In this document: positions 1 through 8,622 of the stretch, one piece after another | How positions within the stretch are numbered: position 1 is the stretch's first letter | Layout of the letters: the number at the start of each line of letters is the position of its first letter | Source: Avibacterium paragallinarum | GTDB lineage: Bacteria; Pseudomonadota; Gammaproteobacteria; Enterobacterales; Pasteurellaceae | Reading direction: 5' to 3' | Assembly (NCBI RefSeq): GCF_900450705.1 | Contig: NZ_UGHK01000002.1 | Span: forward strand, 1,306,970-1,370,969 | Length of the DNA stretch: 64,000 nucleotides | The notes under the pieces: model-generated | Seen by the model: only the letters and a program-made list of their open reading frames with translations | What the model was told of the DNA's origin: nothing | The model's database searches: none | Translations under genes and position numbers: made by a program

Positions 1-630
1 GCGTTAGAAACAGGTCGTACTGGTGTGCGTGCCTTAAGATATGTGGAAGAAGAGCCAGAGCAAGCACCACAAGCCGTTACTCAAGCAGCCCCTGCACCAA
101 GCCAACCTGAAGTGGTTACACCAAATAAAGAAGGTCATCTTGTTGTTGGGCTTGCGCGTATTGATGACCGCTTAATTCACGGTCAGGTAGCAACACGCTG
201 GACAAAAGAAAGCAAAGTTTCTCGCATTGTGGTTGTGAATGACGATGTGGCGAAAGATAGCGTACGTTCAACAATGCTGAAAAGCGTTGCGCCACCAGGA
301 GTAACCGCACACGTTGTGGGCGTAGATAAAATGATCCGCGTTTATAACAACCCTGAATATGCAGGCGAGCGTATGATGTTGTTATTCACTAATCCAACAG
401 ACGTGTTAAAACTGCTAGAAGCAGGGTTAGATATGAAATCTATCAACATTGGTGGTATGGCTTATAAAGACGGTAAGAAAATGATTACCAGTGCGGTATC
501 TGTTGATGATAAAGACATTGACGCATTCAAAGCTATTGATGCAATGGGCGTGGAGCTTGATGTGCGTAAAGTATCAAACGATAGCCGTCAATATATGATG
601 GATTTATTGAAGAAAAACAATCTTGTGTAA
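1..630 (+). CDS. manX: PTS mannose transporter IIAB component, 3' part (start lies before the window)
   Basis: The frame is open from the first base, so this is the 3' part of a longer gene. The visible part begins in the end of the IIA domain, continues through an Ala/Pro/Gln-rich linker (about codons 20-38) and then the whole IIB domain. The IIB phosphorylation site is seen as DDRLIHGQV, with the histidine at bases 178-180. In the family, IIA takes phosphate from HPr and IIB passes it to the sugar entering through ManY/ManZ; it is a cytoplasmic protein bound to the membrane complex. It is followed after 12 bases by manY and then manZ, the standard manXYZ order. GTG at base 25 is an internal codon, not the real start. 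Confidence 0.93.
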   Translation, partial: ALETGRTGVRALRYVEEEPEQAPQAVTQAAPAPSQPEVVTPNKEGHLVVGLARIDDRLIHGQVATRWTKESKVSRIVVVNDDVAKDSVRSTMLKSVAPPGVTAHVVGVDKMIRVYNNPEYAGERMMLLFTNPTDVLKLLEAGLDMKSINIGGMAYKDGKKMITSAVSVDDKDIDAFKAIDAMGVELDVRKVSNDSRQYMMDLLKKNNLV

Positions 631-642
631 AGGATGAATATT

Positions 643-1446
643 ATGGAAATTTCAACGCTACAAATTATTCTTGTATTTATCGTTGCCTGTATTTCAGGTA
701 TGGGATCGATCCTTGATGAATTTCAAACTCACCGTCCGCTTATCGCTTGTACCCTTGTGGGCTTAGTGTTAGGCGATATTAAAACAGGGATTATTGTGGG
801 TGGTTCATTAGAATTACTTGCTCTTGGCTGGATGAACATTGGTGCGGCACTTGCACCTGATGCCGCATTAGCTTCTGTGGTTTCAACCATTCTTGTGATT
901 GTGGGTGGTCAAGAAATCACTACTGCAATCGCTCTTGCCATTCCACTTGCCGCAGCAGGTCAGGTTTTAACCTATGTGGTGCGTGCAATTACTGTGGGTT
1001 TCCAACACGCCGCAGACCGTGCGATTGAAGATGGTAACTTGAACCGCTTAGACTGGATTCACTGCAGTGCCTTGATTTTACAAGCGATGCGTATTGCAAT
1101 CCCAGCGTTAATCGTGGCTTTAACCGCAGGTACAGACGCTGTGCAAGCAATGTTAAATGCGATTCCGCCAGTTGTTACAACAGGCTTAAAAATTGCCGGT
1201 GGAATTATCGCCGTTGTGGGTTACGCAATGGTGATCAATATGATGCGCGCAGGCCACTTAATGCCATTTTTCTACGCAGGCTTTGTGATTGCCGCCTTTA
1301 CTGATTTCAACCTTGTTGCCTTAGGTGTGCTAGGTGCAATTATGGCAGCACTTTATATCCAACTTCACCCGAAATACAACCAAAGTAAACAAGTGGTGCA
1401 AGTGGTTTCAAATGGCAACAATGATCTTGATAACAGATTAGATTAA
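643..1446 (+). CDS. manY: PTS mannose transporter IIC component
   Basis: Inner-membrane sugar channel subunit of the mannose-family PTS. The protein (267 residues) matches the ManY family closely along its length, for example GSILDEFQTHRPLIACTLVG near the start and GYAMVINMMRAGHLMPFFYA near the C terminus, and ends in NNDLDNRLD as in E. coli. An in-frame ATG exists nine bases earlier, but the start chosen here (MEIST) has AAAGGA at 629-634 at good spacing and agrees with the family N terminus. It sits between manX and manZ in one operon and works with ManZ as the membrane part of the transporter. Confidence 0.95.
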   Translation: MEISTLQIILVFIVACISGMGSILDEFQTHRPLIACTLVGLVLGDIKTGIIVGGSLELLALGWMNIGAALAPDAALASVVSTILVIVGGQEITTAIALAIPLAAAGQVLTYVVRAITVGFQHAADRAIEDGNLNRLDWIHCSALILQAMRIAIPALIVALTAGTDAVQAMLNAIPPVVTTGLKIAGGIIAVVGYAMVINMMRAGHLMPFFYAGFVIAAFTDFNLVALGVLGAIMAALYIQLHPKYNQSKQVVQVVSNGNNDLDNRLD

Positions 1447-1459
1447 TGGGGTAAGAAAA

Positions 1460-2296
1460 ATGACAACTGAAATGAAAAAAGTAACCCAAAGCGATTTAAA
1501 TAAAGTAGTAATGCGCTCTAACCTTTTCCAAGGTTCTTGGAACTTTGAGCGTATGCAAGCCCTTGGCTTTGCTTACTCAATGGTGCCTGTTATCAAGCGT
1601 TTATACCCAGATCCAAATTCTCAAGAACGCAAAGATGCAATCAAACGCCATTTAGAGTTCTTTAACACGCAACCGTTCGTGGCAGCACCTGTGCTTGGTG
1701 TAACCATCGCAATGGAAGAAGAACGTGCAAATGGGAAAGAGATTGATGATGCTGCAATCAACGGGATCAAAGTAGGTCTAATGGGGCCGCTAGCGGGTGT
1801 GGGTGATCCAATTTTCTGGGGAACGGCTCGTCCTGTATTCGCAGCACTTGGTGCAGGTTTAGCCTTAAGCGGAAGTATCCTTGGCCCATTATTATTCTTC
1901 GTCTTGTTCAATCTTGTACGTTTAGCAACCCGTTATTACGGCGTAGTTTACGGCTATAAGAAAGGGCTTGATGTGGTGCAAGATATGAGTGGGGGCTTAT
2001 TGCAAAAACTCACTGAAGGGGCATCAATTCTCGGTCTATTCATAATGGGAGCGTTAGTGCAAAAATGGACAAGCATTAATGTGCCACTTGTGGTTTCCAC
2101 CATTGAAAAACAAGACGGTACGATTGAAGTAACGACCGTGCAATCTATCCTTGATAGCTTAATGCCGGGCTTACTACCATTGTTGTTCACCTTTGCTTGT
2201 ATGTGGTTATTACGCAACCGCGTCAATGCGTTATGGATTATCGTGGGCATTTTCATCATCGGTATCATCGGTGCTGCAACCGGTATTCTTGCTTAA
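1460..2296 (+). CDS. manZ: PTS mannose transporter IID component
   Basis: Second membrane subunit of the mannose PTS (278 residues). The family signature is clear: SNLFQGSWNFERMQALGF near residue 20, FFNTQPFVAAPVLGVTIA near residue 70, and GLMGPLAGVGDPIFWGT near residue 110. Hydrophobic segments lie in the second half and at the C terminus. A GGGGTAAG-type ribosome site lies 13 bases after the manY stop. A strong intrinsic terminator follows, so manXYZ ends here. Besides mannose, proteins of this family carry glucosamine and related sugars; the exact substrate cannot be read from the sequence. Confidence 0.95.
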   Translation: MTTEMKKVTQSDLNKVVMRSNLFQGSWNFERMQALGFAYSMVPVIKRLYPDPNSQERKDAIKRHLEFFNTQPFVAAPVLGVTIAMEEERANGKEIDDAAINGIKVGLMGPLAGVGDPIFWGTARPVFAALGAGLALSGSILGPLLFFVLFNLVRLATRYYGVVYGYKKGLDVVQDMSGGLLQKLTEGASILGLFIMGALVQKWTSINVPLVVSTIEKQDGTIEVTTVQSILDSLMPGLLPLLFTFACMWLLRNRVNALWIIVGIFIIGIIGAATGILA

Positions 2297-2328
2297 TCGT
2301 TACTTAAACGCAGAATAATGCTAAAATT

Positions 2329-2366
2329 AAACTCTCCCCGAACTTTCGCGGAGAGTTTATTTTTTA
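2329..2366 (+). terminator. Rho-independent terminator of manXYZ
   Basis: Nine-base perfect stem AAACTCTCC (2329-2337) with GGAGAGTTT (2350-2358), followed by a T-rich run to 2366. It lies 30 bases after the manZ stop codon. Confidence 0.9.
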
Positions 2367-2390
2367 TCTAATCAGAATACGGACATTGCT

Positions 2391-2945
2391 ATGATCAATA
2401 CCGCTTTATTAGTTTTTATCATTCTTTATTTTTTATATGCTTTCTACGATCAATTCCTAATGGAAAAACGCTTTGGTGAAACCATCTTAAAAGTGCGTTT
2501 ACGCCGAAAATCGAAAATTGAAGGCATTATTATGCTCGCCCTCGTTGGCGTTGCGATTTATCAAGCGCTACCACAAGGCATCGAACCTTACACAATGTTT
2601 TTATTGGTAATGTTCGGTATTTTGATGATTTATCATTTCTTTATCCGCTACCCTGTGTTTATTTTGAAAAAAGAAGGCTTTTTCTTAAATAATCTGTATT
2701 TGCAATATGCTTATATCAATACCATTAATATTGGTGAAAATGGCTTTTTGCAATTAGTGCTAAAAAACGGCAAAGCCGTGCCTTTAGTGGCTGAAAATCC
2801 TAAAGATGTGGAAAAAATCCTACAATATCTCACCGATAGCGGTCGCATTTCGCAAGATCAAAACGCCCTAGAACAAGCTAAGCAACAAGCGAAACAAAAA
2901 TCCACGGCGAACAAAAGCGAAAAAACCAATAAAAAAGGAAAATAA
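2391..2945 (+). CDS. UPF0266 family membrane protein (YobD-like)
   Basis: A 184-residue protein with three hydrophobic segments near residues 3-20, 45-62 and 68-88 and a cytoplasmic-looking second half. The pattern YDQFLMEKRFGETIL early and FILKKEGFFLNNLYLQYAYI in the middle matches the YobD/UPF0266 family. The same family gene follows manXYZ in E. coli, which supports the assignment. The last 25 residues are very rich in Lys and Gln and are not part of the family core. Function is unknown. It lies between the man terminator and manA, which starts two bases after this stop, so the two are probably co-transcribed. Confidence 0.8.
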   Translation: MINTALLVFIILYFLYAFYDQFLMEKRFGETILKVRLRRKSKIEGIIMLALVGVAIYQALPQGIEPYTMFLLVMFGILMIYHFFIRYPVFILKKEGFFLNNLYLQYAYINTINIGENGFLQLVLKNGKAVPLVAENPKDVEKILQYLTDSGRISQDQNALEQAKQQAKQKSTANKSEKTNKKGK

Positions 2946-2947
2946 CA

Positions 2948-4156
2948 ATGCTTTACCCATTAAACGGTCAGCTCCAGCATTATGTCTGGGGCGGACACCA
3001 ATTTTTACCTGAGTTTCTAGGCATTCCAGCCGAGCAAAATCAATATTATGCCGAATGGTGGCTAGGGGATCACAGCTCTGCCCCATCAATCATTGAAGAA
3101 AATGGCACCTCTGAACCACTGAACGCATTTTTAGCGAAAAATCCCACCGCACTTGGAGATGCAAGCCGAACTCAATTTGGCGACAACTTGCCTTATTTGC
3201 TGAAAATTTTAGATGTAAAACTGCCCCTTTCTATTCAGCTTCACCCAACTAAAAGCCAAGCTGAACAAGGCTTTGCCAAAGAAAATGCCCTAGGCATTGC
3301 CTTAAATGATCCAAAAAGAACCTACAAAGACAACAATCACAAACCCGAAATGATGATTGCCTTGTCCGATTTTTGGTTATTGCACGGATTCAAAACCAAG
3401 CAAGCTATTCTGCAAACCTTGCAAGCTCGCCCTTCTCTCGTCCCGCTTGCAGAAAAACTTGCACAACAATCCTTAACGGATTTTTATGCCGACATTATGC
3501 AAGCCGACCAGCAAGCCCTTGCAGCTTGGCTTAACCCAATTATTCAAGCCAATCAAAGTGCTTATGCACAAAATCAGCTTAGCCTTGAAAATCCTGATTA
3601 TTGGGTGCTTTATACCATTGAGGCAATGAAAATCCCAACTGAAAAATTAGACGCGGGGCTGATTTGTTTTTACTTATTTAACATTGTCCATCTCAAAAAA
3701 GGTGAAGGCATTTTCCAAGATGCGGGCATTCCCCACGCCTATTTACGCGGGCAAAATATTGAATTAATGGCGTGTTCGGATAATGTAATTCGTGGTGGTT
3801 TAACCCCAAAACACGTTGATGTTGCTGAACTATTGAACGTGATCGACTGCCGAGAAGTCGTGCCACAAATTATCCCCCTAGCCCCTATTGAGCAAGCGAT
3901 ATTTACTTACAGCACGCCTGCAAAAGATTTTGCACTTACCCAAATCACCTATGAAAAAGCCCAAACGCACCAGCTTCACAGTGAAAGTGCGGAGATTTTA
4001 TTAGTGATGAGCGGTGAAATAAAAATCCGTGAAAATCACACCGCTCTTTATTTAAAGCAAGGTCAATCCGCTTTTATTAGTGCTGGCTCACAATATGAAA
4101 TTGAGGGAATGGCACAGGGCTATGCGGTCATCGCCGCCTTGCCGAAACAGATGTAA
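2948..4156 (+). CDS. manA: Mannose-6-phosphate isomerase, class I
   Basis: Interconverts mannose-6-phosphate and fructose-6-phosphate, sending mannose brought in by the PTS into glycolysis. The protein (402 residues) has the type I isomerase layout. The N terminus contains LNGQLQHYVWGG. The zinc-site motif SIQLHPTKSQAEQGFAKEN lies near residue 95 and holds the Gln and His ligands. NHKPEMM near residue 132 gives the Glu ligand, and GIPHAYLRGQNIELMACSDN near residue 263 gives the last His and the substrate region. A C-terminal cupin-like part follows. Placement directly downstream of manXYZ makes a mannose-use cluster. It ends in its own terminator. Confidence 0.95.
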   Translation: MLYPLNGQLQHYVWGGHQFLPEFLGIPAEQNQYYAEWWLGDHSSAPSIIEENGTSEPLNAFLAKNPTALGDASRTQFGDNLPYLLKILDVKLPLSIQLHPTKSQAEQGFAKENALGIALNDPKRTYKDNNHKPEMMIALSDFWLLHGFKTKQAILQTLQARPSLVPLAEKLAQQSLTDFYADIMQADQQALAAWLNPIIQANQSAYAQNQLSLENPDYWVLYTIEAMKIPTEKLDAGLICFYLFNIVHLKKGEGIFQDAGIPHAYLRGQNIELMACSDNVIRGGLTPKHVDVAELLNVIDCREVVPQIIPLAPIEQAIFTYSTPAKDFALTQITYEKAQTHQLHSESAEILLVMSGEIKIRENHTALYLKQGQSAFISAGSQYEIEGMAQGYAVIAALPKQM

Positions 4157-4166
4157 TCATAATAAA

Positions 4167-4190
4167 GGGGGAAATTATTCCCCCTCTTTT
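4167..4190 (+). terminator. Rho-independent terminator of manA
   Basis: Stem GGGGGAA (4167-4173) / TTCCCCC (4178-4184) with an ATTA loop, followed by TCTTTT. It lies ten bases after the manA stop. Confidence 0.88.
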
Positions 4191-4268
4191 CTCTTATACA
4201 CATAATCAATAAAAAAGAGAAGGCTTCTTCAATGAAAGTATTGAAGAGTGAAAATGAGGTGAAAATCA

Positions 4269-4290
4269 CACCGCACTTTACAATGCGGTG
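4269..4290. terminator. Uptake-signal-like hairpin between convergent manA and rnhA
   Basis: CACCGCA (4269-4275) pairs with TGCGGTG (4284-4290); one arm is a full uptake signal core (ACCGCACTT). It lies just past the rnhA stop on the minus strand and could end rnhA transcription, though the T run is poor. Confidence 0.5.
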
Positions 4291-4307
4291 AATACACTCG
4301 CAAAGGA

Positions 4308-4769
4308 TTAAGGCTCATACCCCACATCATCGAGTGTAGGATTTTCTGCCCCTTGCTTTGCCAGTTGATCGCAAATTTCATTTTCACGGTGTCCACTATG
4401 CCCTTTCACCCATTGCCAATTTATTTTATGCGGTTGAATGGCGTTATCTAACTGCCGCCATAGGTCTTGATTTTTAACGGGCTTGCCTTGGCTTGATTTC
4501 CACTTATTGCGTTTCCAGTTAAAAATCCATTGGGTAATGCCATTTTTCATATACTGGCTATCGCTGTGTAGCGTAACGGCACAAGGTTCTGTTAAGCTAT
4601 TCAGAGCCTCGATCACCGCTCGCAATTCCATTCGGTTATTGGTGGTCTTAAAATAGCCTTTGGAAAGGTGCTTTTCGTGCTGTTTATAACGCAACACAAT
4701 CCCAATTCCGCCTCGCCCAGGGTTGCCAAGACAAGAGCCATCGGTAAAAATTTCGATCTGTTTTAACAT
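4308..4769 (-). CDS. rnhA: Ribonuclease HI
   Basis: Cuts the RNA strand of RNA-DNA hybrids in the cytoplasm (R-loops, leftover primers). Catalytic acidic residues are visible in order: Asp in [13 protein letters not shown], Glu in [13 protein letters not shown], Asp in [15 protein letters not shown] and the last Asp in [12 protein letters not shown] after the conserved KGHSGH loop. I chose the start giving [11 protein letters not shown] because it fits the family N terminus; an upstream in-frame ATG at 4805 would add 12 unrelated residues. It is divergent from dnaQ with only 81 bases between, the usual arrangement in gammaproteobacteria. Confidence 0.94.
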   Translation of the reverse strand: MLKQIEIFTDGSCLGNPGRGGIGIVLRYKQHEKHLSKGYFKTTNNRMELRAVIEALNSLTEPCAVTLHSDSQYMKNGITQWIFNWKRNKWKSSQGKPVKNQDLWRQLDNAIQPHKINWQWVKGHSGHRENEICDQLAKQGAENPTLDDVGYEP

Positions 4770-4850
4770 AAATCCCGCAAAATTTTCACTATAAATTTTT
4801 CTCAAATCGGGCGATAATACCGCAAAAATGACGAAAGAGATAGAAAAACA

Positions 4851-5618
4851 ATGACAACGCCATTAACGCCTGAACGCCAAATTGTGCTGGATACCGAAAC
4901 CACCGGTATGAACCAGTTTGGTGCACATTATGAGGGACATTGCATTATTGAAATTGGTGCGGTGGAATTAATTAACCGAAAATATACAGGACGAAAACTC
5001 CATTTATATATTAAGCCTGATCGCCCTGTTGATCCTGAGGCAATTAAAGTTCACGGCATTACCGATGAAATGCTTGCGGATAAACCCTCTTTTGCTGAAA
5101 TTGCTCAAGAATTTATTGACTTTATCAAAGGGGCAGAATTGCTCATTCATAACGCACCCTTCGATGTGGGATTTATGGATTATGAATTTCAAAAGCATCA
5201 TTGTAATGTCAAAACCAGTGACATTTGTGAAGTTACTGACACCTTGCAAATGGCACGTCAGCAATACCCTGGCAAGCGGAATAGCTTAGATGCTCTTTGC
5301 GATCGTTTGCATATTGACAATAGTAAGCGAACCCTACACGGAGCGTTACTCGATGCGGAAATTTTGGGTGATGTTTATTTAGCAATGACTGGCGGTCAAA
5401 CCAGCTTATTTGATGAAAGCGAAGCGGAAATTCCACTCCTGCAGATTGAGGAAGATAGTCAAACTGGAAGTGCGGTCAGTTTTTCCTACGATTTTTCTGT
5501 ATTAACGCCAAACGCGGAAGAAGAACAAGCCCATTTGGATTATTTGAAATTAATCAACAAAAAAAGCAAAGAAAATTGTTTATGGACAAAGCGAATGGAA
5601 AACGAAACCCTGCATTAA
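4851..5618 (+). CDS. dnaQ: DNA polymerase III epsilon subunit (proofreading 3'-5' exonuclease)
   Basis: Proofreading subunit of the replicative polymerase, acting with the alpha and theta subunits. The DEDDh exonuclease motifs are all present: Exo [11 protein letters not shown] (about residue 11), Exo [18 protein letters not shown] (about residue 97), and Exo [23 protein letters not shown] (about residue 163). The beta-clamp/alpha-binding tail follows, with TSLFDE and a C-terminal segment reading [18 protein letters not shown]. Length (255 residues) fits the family. It is divergent from rnhA and is followed by the tRNA-Asp pair. Confidence 0.95.
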   Translation: MTTPLTPERQIVLDTETTGMNQFGAHYEGHCIIEIGAVELINRKYTGRKLHLYIKPDRPVDPEAIKVHGITDEMLADKPSFAEIAQEFIDFIKGAELLIHNAPFDVGFMDYEFQKHHCNVKTSDICEVTDTLQMARQQYPGKRNSLDALCDRLHIDNSKRTLHGALLDAEILGDVYLAMTGGQTSLFDESEAEIPLLQIEEDSQTGSAVSFSYDFSVLTPNAEEEQAHLDYLKLINKKSKENCLWTKRMENETLH

Positions 5619-5661
5619 CGCTCATTGCTTAATCAATTAAACGAAGCAAGGGAAAAATAGC

Positions 5662-5690
5662 TTGACGCAATGACTATTCGCCATTATCAT
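5662..5690 (+). promoter_or_regulatory. Sigma-70 promoter of the tRNA-Asp genes
   Basis: TTGACG (5662-5667), 17-base spacer, TATCAT (5685-5690), placed 16 bases before the first base of the tRNA. Close to consensus at both hexamers. Confidence 0.75.
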
Positions 5691-5705
5691 TCAACTCGCT
5701 AACGC

Positions 5706-5782
5706 GGAGTGGTAGTTCAGCTGGTTAGAATACCTGCCTGTCACGCAGGGGGTCGCGGGTTCGAGTCCCGTCCATTCCGCCA
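5706..5782 (+). tRNA. tRNA-Asp (anticodon GTC)
   Basis: A 77-base tRNA with the CCA end encoded. The acceptor stem GGAGTGG pairs with CCATTCC. The anticodon arm CCTGC-CTGTCAC-GCAGG carries GTC, and the T arm GCGGG-TTCGAGT-CCCGT is complete. Compared with the neighbouring copy it has a U5-A68 pair where the other has C5-G68, a compensated change that supports a working gene. Confidence 0.96.
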
Positions 5783-5799
5783 ATTAGCATATCAGATTC

Positions 5800-5868
5800 G
5801 GAGCGGTAGTTCAGCTGGTTAGAATACCTGCCTGTCACGCAGGGGTTCGAGTCCCGTCCGTTCCGCCA
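5800..5868 (+). pseudogene. Broken tRNA-Asp copy lacking the variable loop and part of the T stem
   Basis: Same sequence as the intact tRNA-Asp through the anticodon stem (GTC anticodon kept), but eight bases are missing between GCAGG and GGTTCGAG. The variable loop and three bases of the 5' T stem are gone, so the T arm cannot form normally. Acceptor ends GGAGCGG and CCGTTCC still pair. At 69 bases it is eight short of the other copy. The gap lies between short runs of G, as expected for a slippage or microhomology deletion. It is either a pseudogene or a sequencing/assembly error. Confidence 0.8.
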
Positions 5869-6049
5869 CATTACCTCATCAATTAAGTACAACTTAAAAT
5901 ATACATTGATAGCACCAGCAAACATTTCATAAATGACATTTAACCTGCTTCTATTTATCTCTGGTATCCGAAATAACTTTCATTACCCCCTCAAATGACA
6001 CCCACCTTATTTTAAACTTAATTCACCACACAAAAGAAAATCTCACAAA

Positions 6050-6094
6050 TTAAAAATAAAAAAATCAGCATACGATTTTACTCATATGCTGATT
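6050..6094 (-). terminator. Rho-independent terminator of the porin gene
   Basis: Ten-base perfect stem AATCAGCATA (6063-6072) / TATGCTGATT (6085-6094). Read on the minus strand it is followed by a T-rich run (6050-6062) and lies 26 bases after the porin stop. Confidence 0.88.
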
Positions 6095-6120
6095 AAATTG
6101 ATTTATTCTAAATAATACGC

Positions 6121-7195
6121 TTAGAAATAAACACGCAATCCAACACCATAAAGACTATCTTTAGATTTTGTAGAACCTGAACGGCGACCATTATTCATTC
6201 GTTTTTGAGCATATTGAGCATAAGCTGTTACATTTTTTGCAATGTCATAGTCAGCACCAATAATGTAATAGTCTGTTCTACGATAAATGTATTGTGCAGT
6301 TTTACCTACCTCAACTTTACGCTTCCACTGAGTAAACACTCTTGACGAAGGTAAAACCTGATATTCAGCACCAACAAGATAATGCGTATTTAAGAAATTC
6401 ATTACATTCATTCGAGTGCTATCTGTAATATGTGTTTTGCCATATTCCACACCCAATTTTGCACCTGAAAAATCTAAACGGGAAGCAACACGCCAGCTTT
6501 TATCTTTTCTACCTGTACCATTATTTGATAAGTTATTGTCCTTACTTTCAATTGTGTAACCCGCATTAAGATTTAATACCACGCCACTAAAGTCACCGCG
6601 ATAAAACAGGCTTGCTCCATAAGCATTTTTTAAATTGACCGTTGTTGTATCTTTTCTTGCATCACCAAAAACATAATCCGCCCCAAACCCTAATGTCTGA
6701 CCAGCTGACAATTCAAAATCAGCTGAACGGAAAGAAACAACTTTATTACCCCCCCGTATAAAGGTTATTGTTTCCTCCCAAGAAGTAGGCATTATCATTC
6801 AATTGAACTGCATCACCAGTCGTATTTTGTTTACCAAATGAAACACGTCCAATTCCGTCTTGCTCAAGAGCCAACCATAATTTATTGGTTACTGGATTAT
6901 TAAATGTATTTGTATTCGCTTGATAATCCTCAAATACGCCATTACTGAAATCATCAAAACGTAAACGAGCATACCCCAACACTTTAAGCCCATTACCTAA
7001 ATTATGTTGAGCCTGAAAGTTAATACGAGACTCATTATTGCGTAAATCTATACGTTGATATTTGCTAAATTTACCTAATACAACATCAAAATACCCACCA
7101 ACATCCACTTGAGAGTCATTATTACTATAAACCGTTACAGCATTTGCTGATGCTGTAGCCACAGCAACTGATAATGCAACTAATACTTTTTTCAT
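6121..7195 (-). pseudogene. Gram-negative porin (OmpH/OmpP2 type), frame broken at a G7 run
   Basis: Two overlapping frames together make one trimeric porin of about 357 residues. The first (7195 to 6746) begins with a signal peptide ending ASANA and goes on VTVYSNNDSQVDVGGYFDVV, then stops right after seven G (6749-6755 on the plus strand as C7). The second frame picks up at once with GNKVVSFRSADFELSAG and runs to 6121, ending LYGVGLRVYF with the terminal Phe of outer-membrane barrels. Removing one G joins them without loss. A ribosome site AAAGGA precedes the ATG, and a good terminator follows. As written the product is truncated at 149 residues. It may be phase-off, a true pseudogene, or a homopolymer read error. 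Confidence 0.85.
6749..6755 (-). repeat. Seven-G homopolymer in the porin gene
   Basis: Run of seven C on the plus strand (G on the coding strand). Six G would give an uninterrupted porin reading frame; seven places a TAA directly after it. Confidence 0.9.
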
Positions 7196-7510
7196 AAATT
7201 TAATTCCTTTAGAAGTCTAAAAAATTATGCTACTCACAAAACACAACAAGAGCATAAATACTATAAAATGGGTACATATCATAAAAAAATAGATGTCAAA
7301 TAAAAATAACTGAAAAAATACAAAAAAAAATTAAAACAATGTTGCATTATGAATAAAGACGAATATCTTTGGGCAATGAACCACCTTAAAGCAACTGCAA
7401 CTCATTCAATAATCTTAATAAATGAAAAATATATACTTGTTAAGTTCAATATAATTATCTTAAATAAATTTTTGAACATCGAAATTTCTATAATGGGGCT
7501 AGAAAATTTA

Positions 7511-7540
7511 TCGCAAACGATTGCGTAAGCGTGGTACAAT
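7511..7540 (+). promoter_or_regulatory. PurR operator and -10 element of purMN
   Basis: TCGCAAACGATTGCGT (7511-7526) is a near-perfect match to the PurR box ACGCAAACGTTTGCGT, with the central palindrome CGCAAACG. TACAAT (7535-7540) just after it is the probable -10, so a bound repressor would cover the promoter. The rest of the 389-base gap between the porin and purM is AT-rich, and I see nothing else firm in it. Confidence 0.85.
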
Positions 7541-7584
7541 ACACAAAAATTTTTAATTCTTAGGCTATATAGTAGGAAAAAATC

Positions 7585-8622
7585 GTGAGCGAACTATCAT
7601 TAAGTTACAAAGATGCGGGCGTAGATATTAACGCGGGTAATGCGTTAGTGGAAAAAATCAAAGCCGATGTAAAACGAACCTCTCGCCCAGAGGTGATCGG
7701 GGGATTGGGAGGATTTGGGGCACTTTGTGCTTTGCCTACAAAATATAAAGAGCCGATTTTAGTTTCTGGCACTGATGGCGTTGGCACAAAATTACGCCTT
7801 GCCATTGATTTGAATAAACACGATACCATCGGCATTGACTTGGTGGCGATGTGCGTGAATGATCTTGTGGTGCAAGGGGCTGAGCCATTGTTTTTCCTTG
7901 ATTATTATGCCACAGGAAAATTAGACGTTGAGGTCGCGGTGAGTGTGATTAAAGGCATTGCAGACGGCTGTCAGCAAGCAGGTTGTGCTTTAGTGGGCGG
8001 TGAAACAGCAGAAATGCCGGGTATGTATCACACGGGCGATTACGACCTTGCTGGCTTTTGCGTTGGCGTGGTTGAGAAATCAGAAATCATTGATGGCAGC
8101 CAAGTAAAAGTGGGCGATGCGTTAATTGCGTTAGCTTCAAGTGGAGCACATTCCAACGGCTACTCTCTGATTCGTAAAGTGATTGAACATTCTGGAATTA
8201 ATCCAGCAGAAGCCGAGCTTGAGGGAAAACCTTTTGCGGATCAAGTGCTTGCACCAACTAAAATTTATGTAAAATCCATTTTACAGCTGATCAAACAGGT
8301 TAATGTCCACGCGATTTCTCATTTAACGGGCGGCGGCTTTTGGGAAAATATTCCTCGCGTATTGCCACATTCGGTGAAAGCAGTAATTAATGAAGCCAGT
8401 TGGCAATGGCCCGCAATTTTTACTTGGTTACAACAGCAAGGTAACATCGATCGCTATGAAATGTACCGCACTTTTAACTGTGGCGTGGGAATGATCATCG
8501 CATTACCACAAAATCAAGTGGAAACGGCATTAGCACTGTTGAAACAAGTGGGTGAAACGGCGTGGCAAATTGGATGCATTGAAAGTGCAGCTGAAGGCGA
8601 AGCACAGGTTATTATCAGCTAA
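7585..8622 (+). CDS. purM: Phosphoribosylformylglycinamidine cyclo-ligase (AIR synthetase)
   Basis: Closes the imidazole ring in purine synthesis, using ATP to turn FGAM into AIR. Length (345 residues) and motifs fit the family: N-terminal [20 protein letters not shown], the phosphate/ATP region [16 protein letters not shown] near residue 60, [22 protein letters not shown] near residue 130, and [16 protein letters not shown] near residue 245. It starts with GTG, preceded by TAGGAA. Its stop overlaps the purN start by one base (TAATG), implying translational coupling. A PurR box covers the promoter. Confidence 0.96.
   Translation: MSELSLSYKDAGVDINAGNALVEKIKADVKRTSRPEVIGGLGGFGALCALPTKYKEPILVSGTDGVGTKLRLAIDLNKHDTIGIDLVAMCVNDLVVQGAEPLFFLDYYATGKLDVEVAVSVIKGIADGCQQAGCALVGGETAEMPGMYHTGDYDLAGFCVGVVEKSEIIDGSQVKVGDALIALASSGAHSNGYSLIRKVIEHSGINPAEAELEGKPFADQVLAPTKIYVKSILQLIKQVNVHAISHLTGGGFWENIPRVLPHSVKAVINEASWQWPAIFTWLQQQGNIDRYEMYRTFNCGVGMIIALPQNQVETALALLKQVGETAWQIGCIESAAEGEAQVIIS

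Noticed and set aside
5725-5925. Minus-strand frame of 66 codons over the tRNA-Asp pair
   Set aside because: It is the complement of the two tRNA copies; such frames commonly arise over tRNA genes.
7349-7528. 59-codon frame (MNKDEYLWAMNHLKATATHS) in the porin-purM gap
   Set aside because: No ribosome site, ends inside the PurR box, and the composition is that of the AT-rich gap around it. A relic is possible but cannot be shown.
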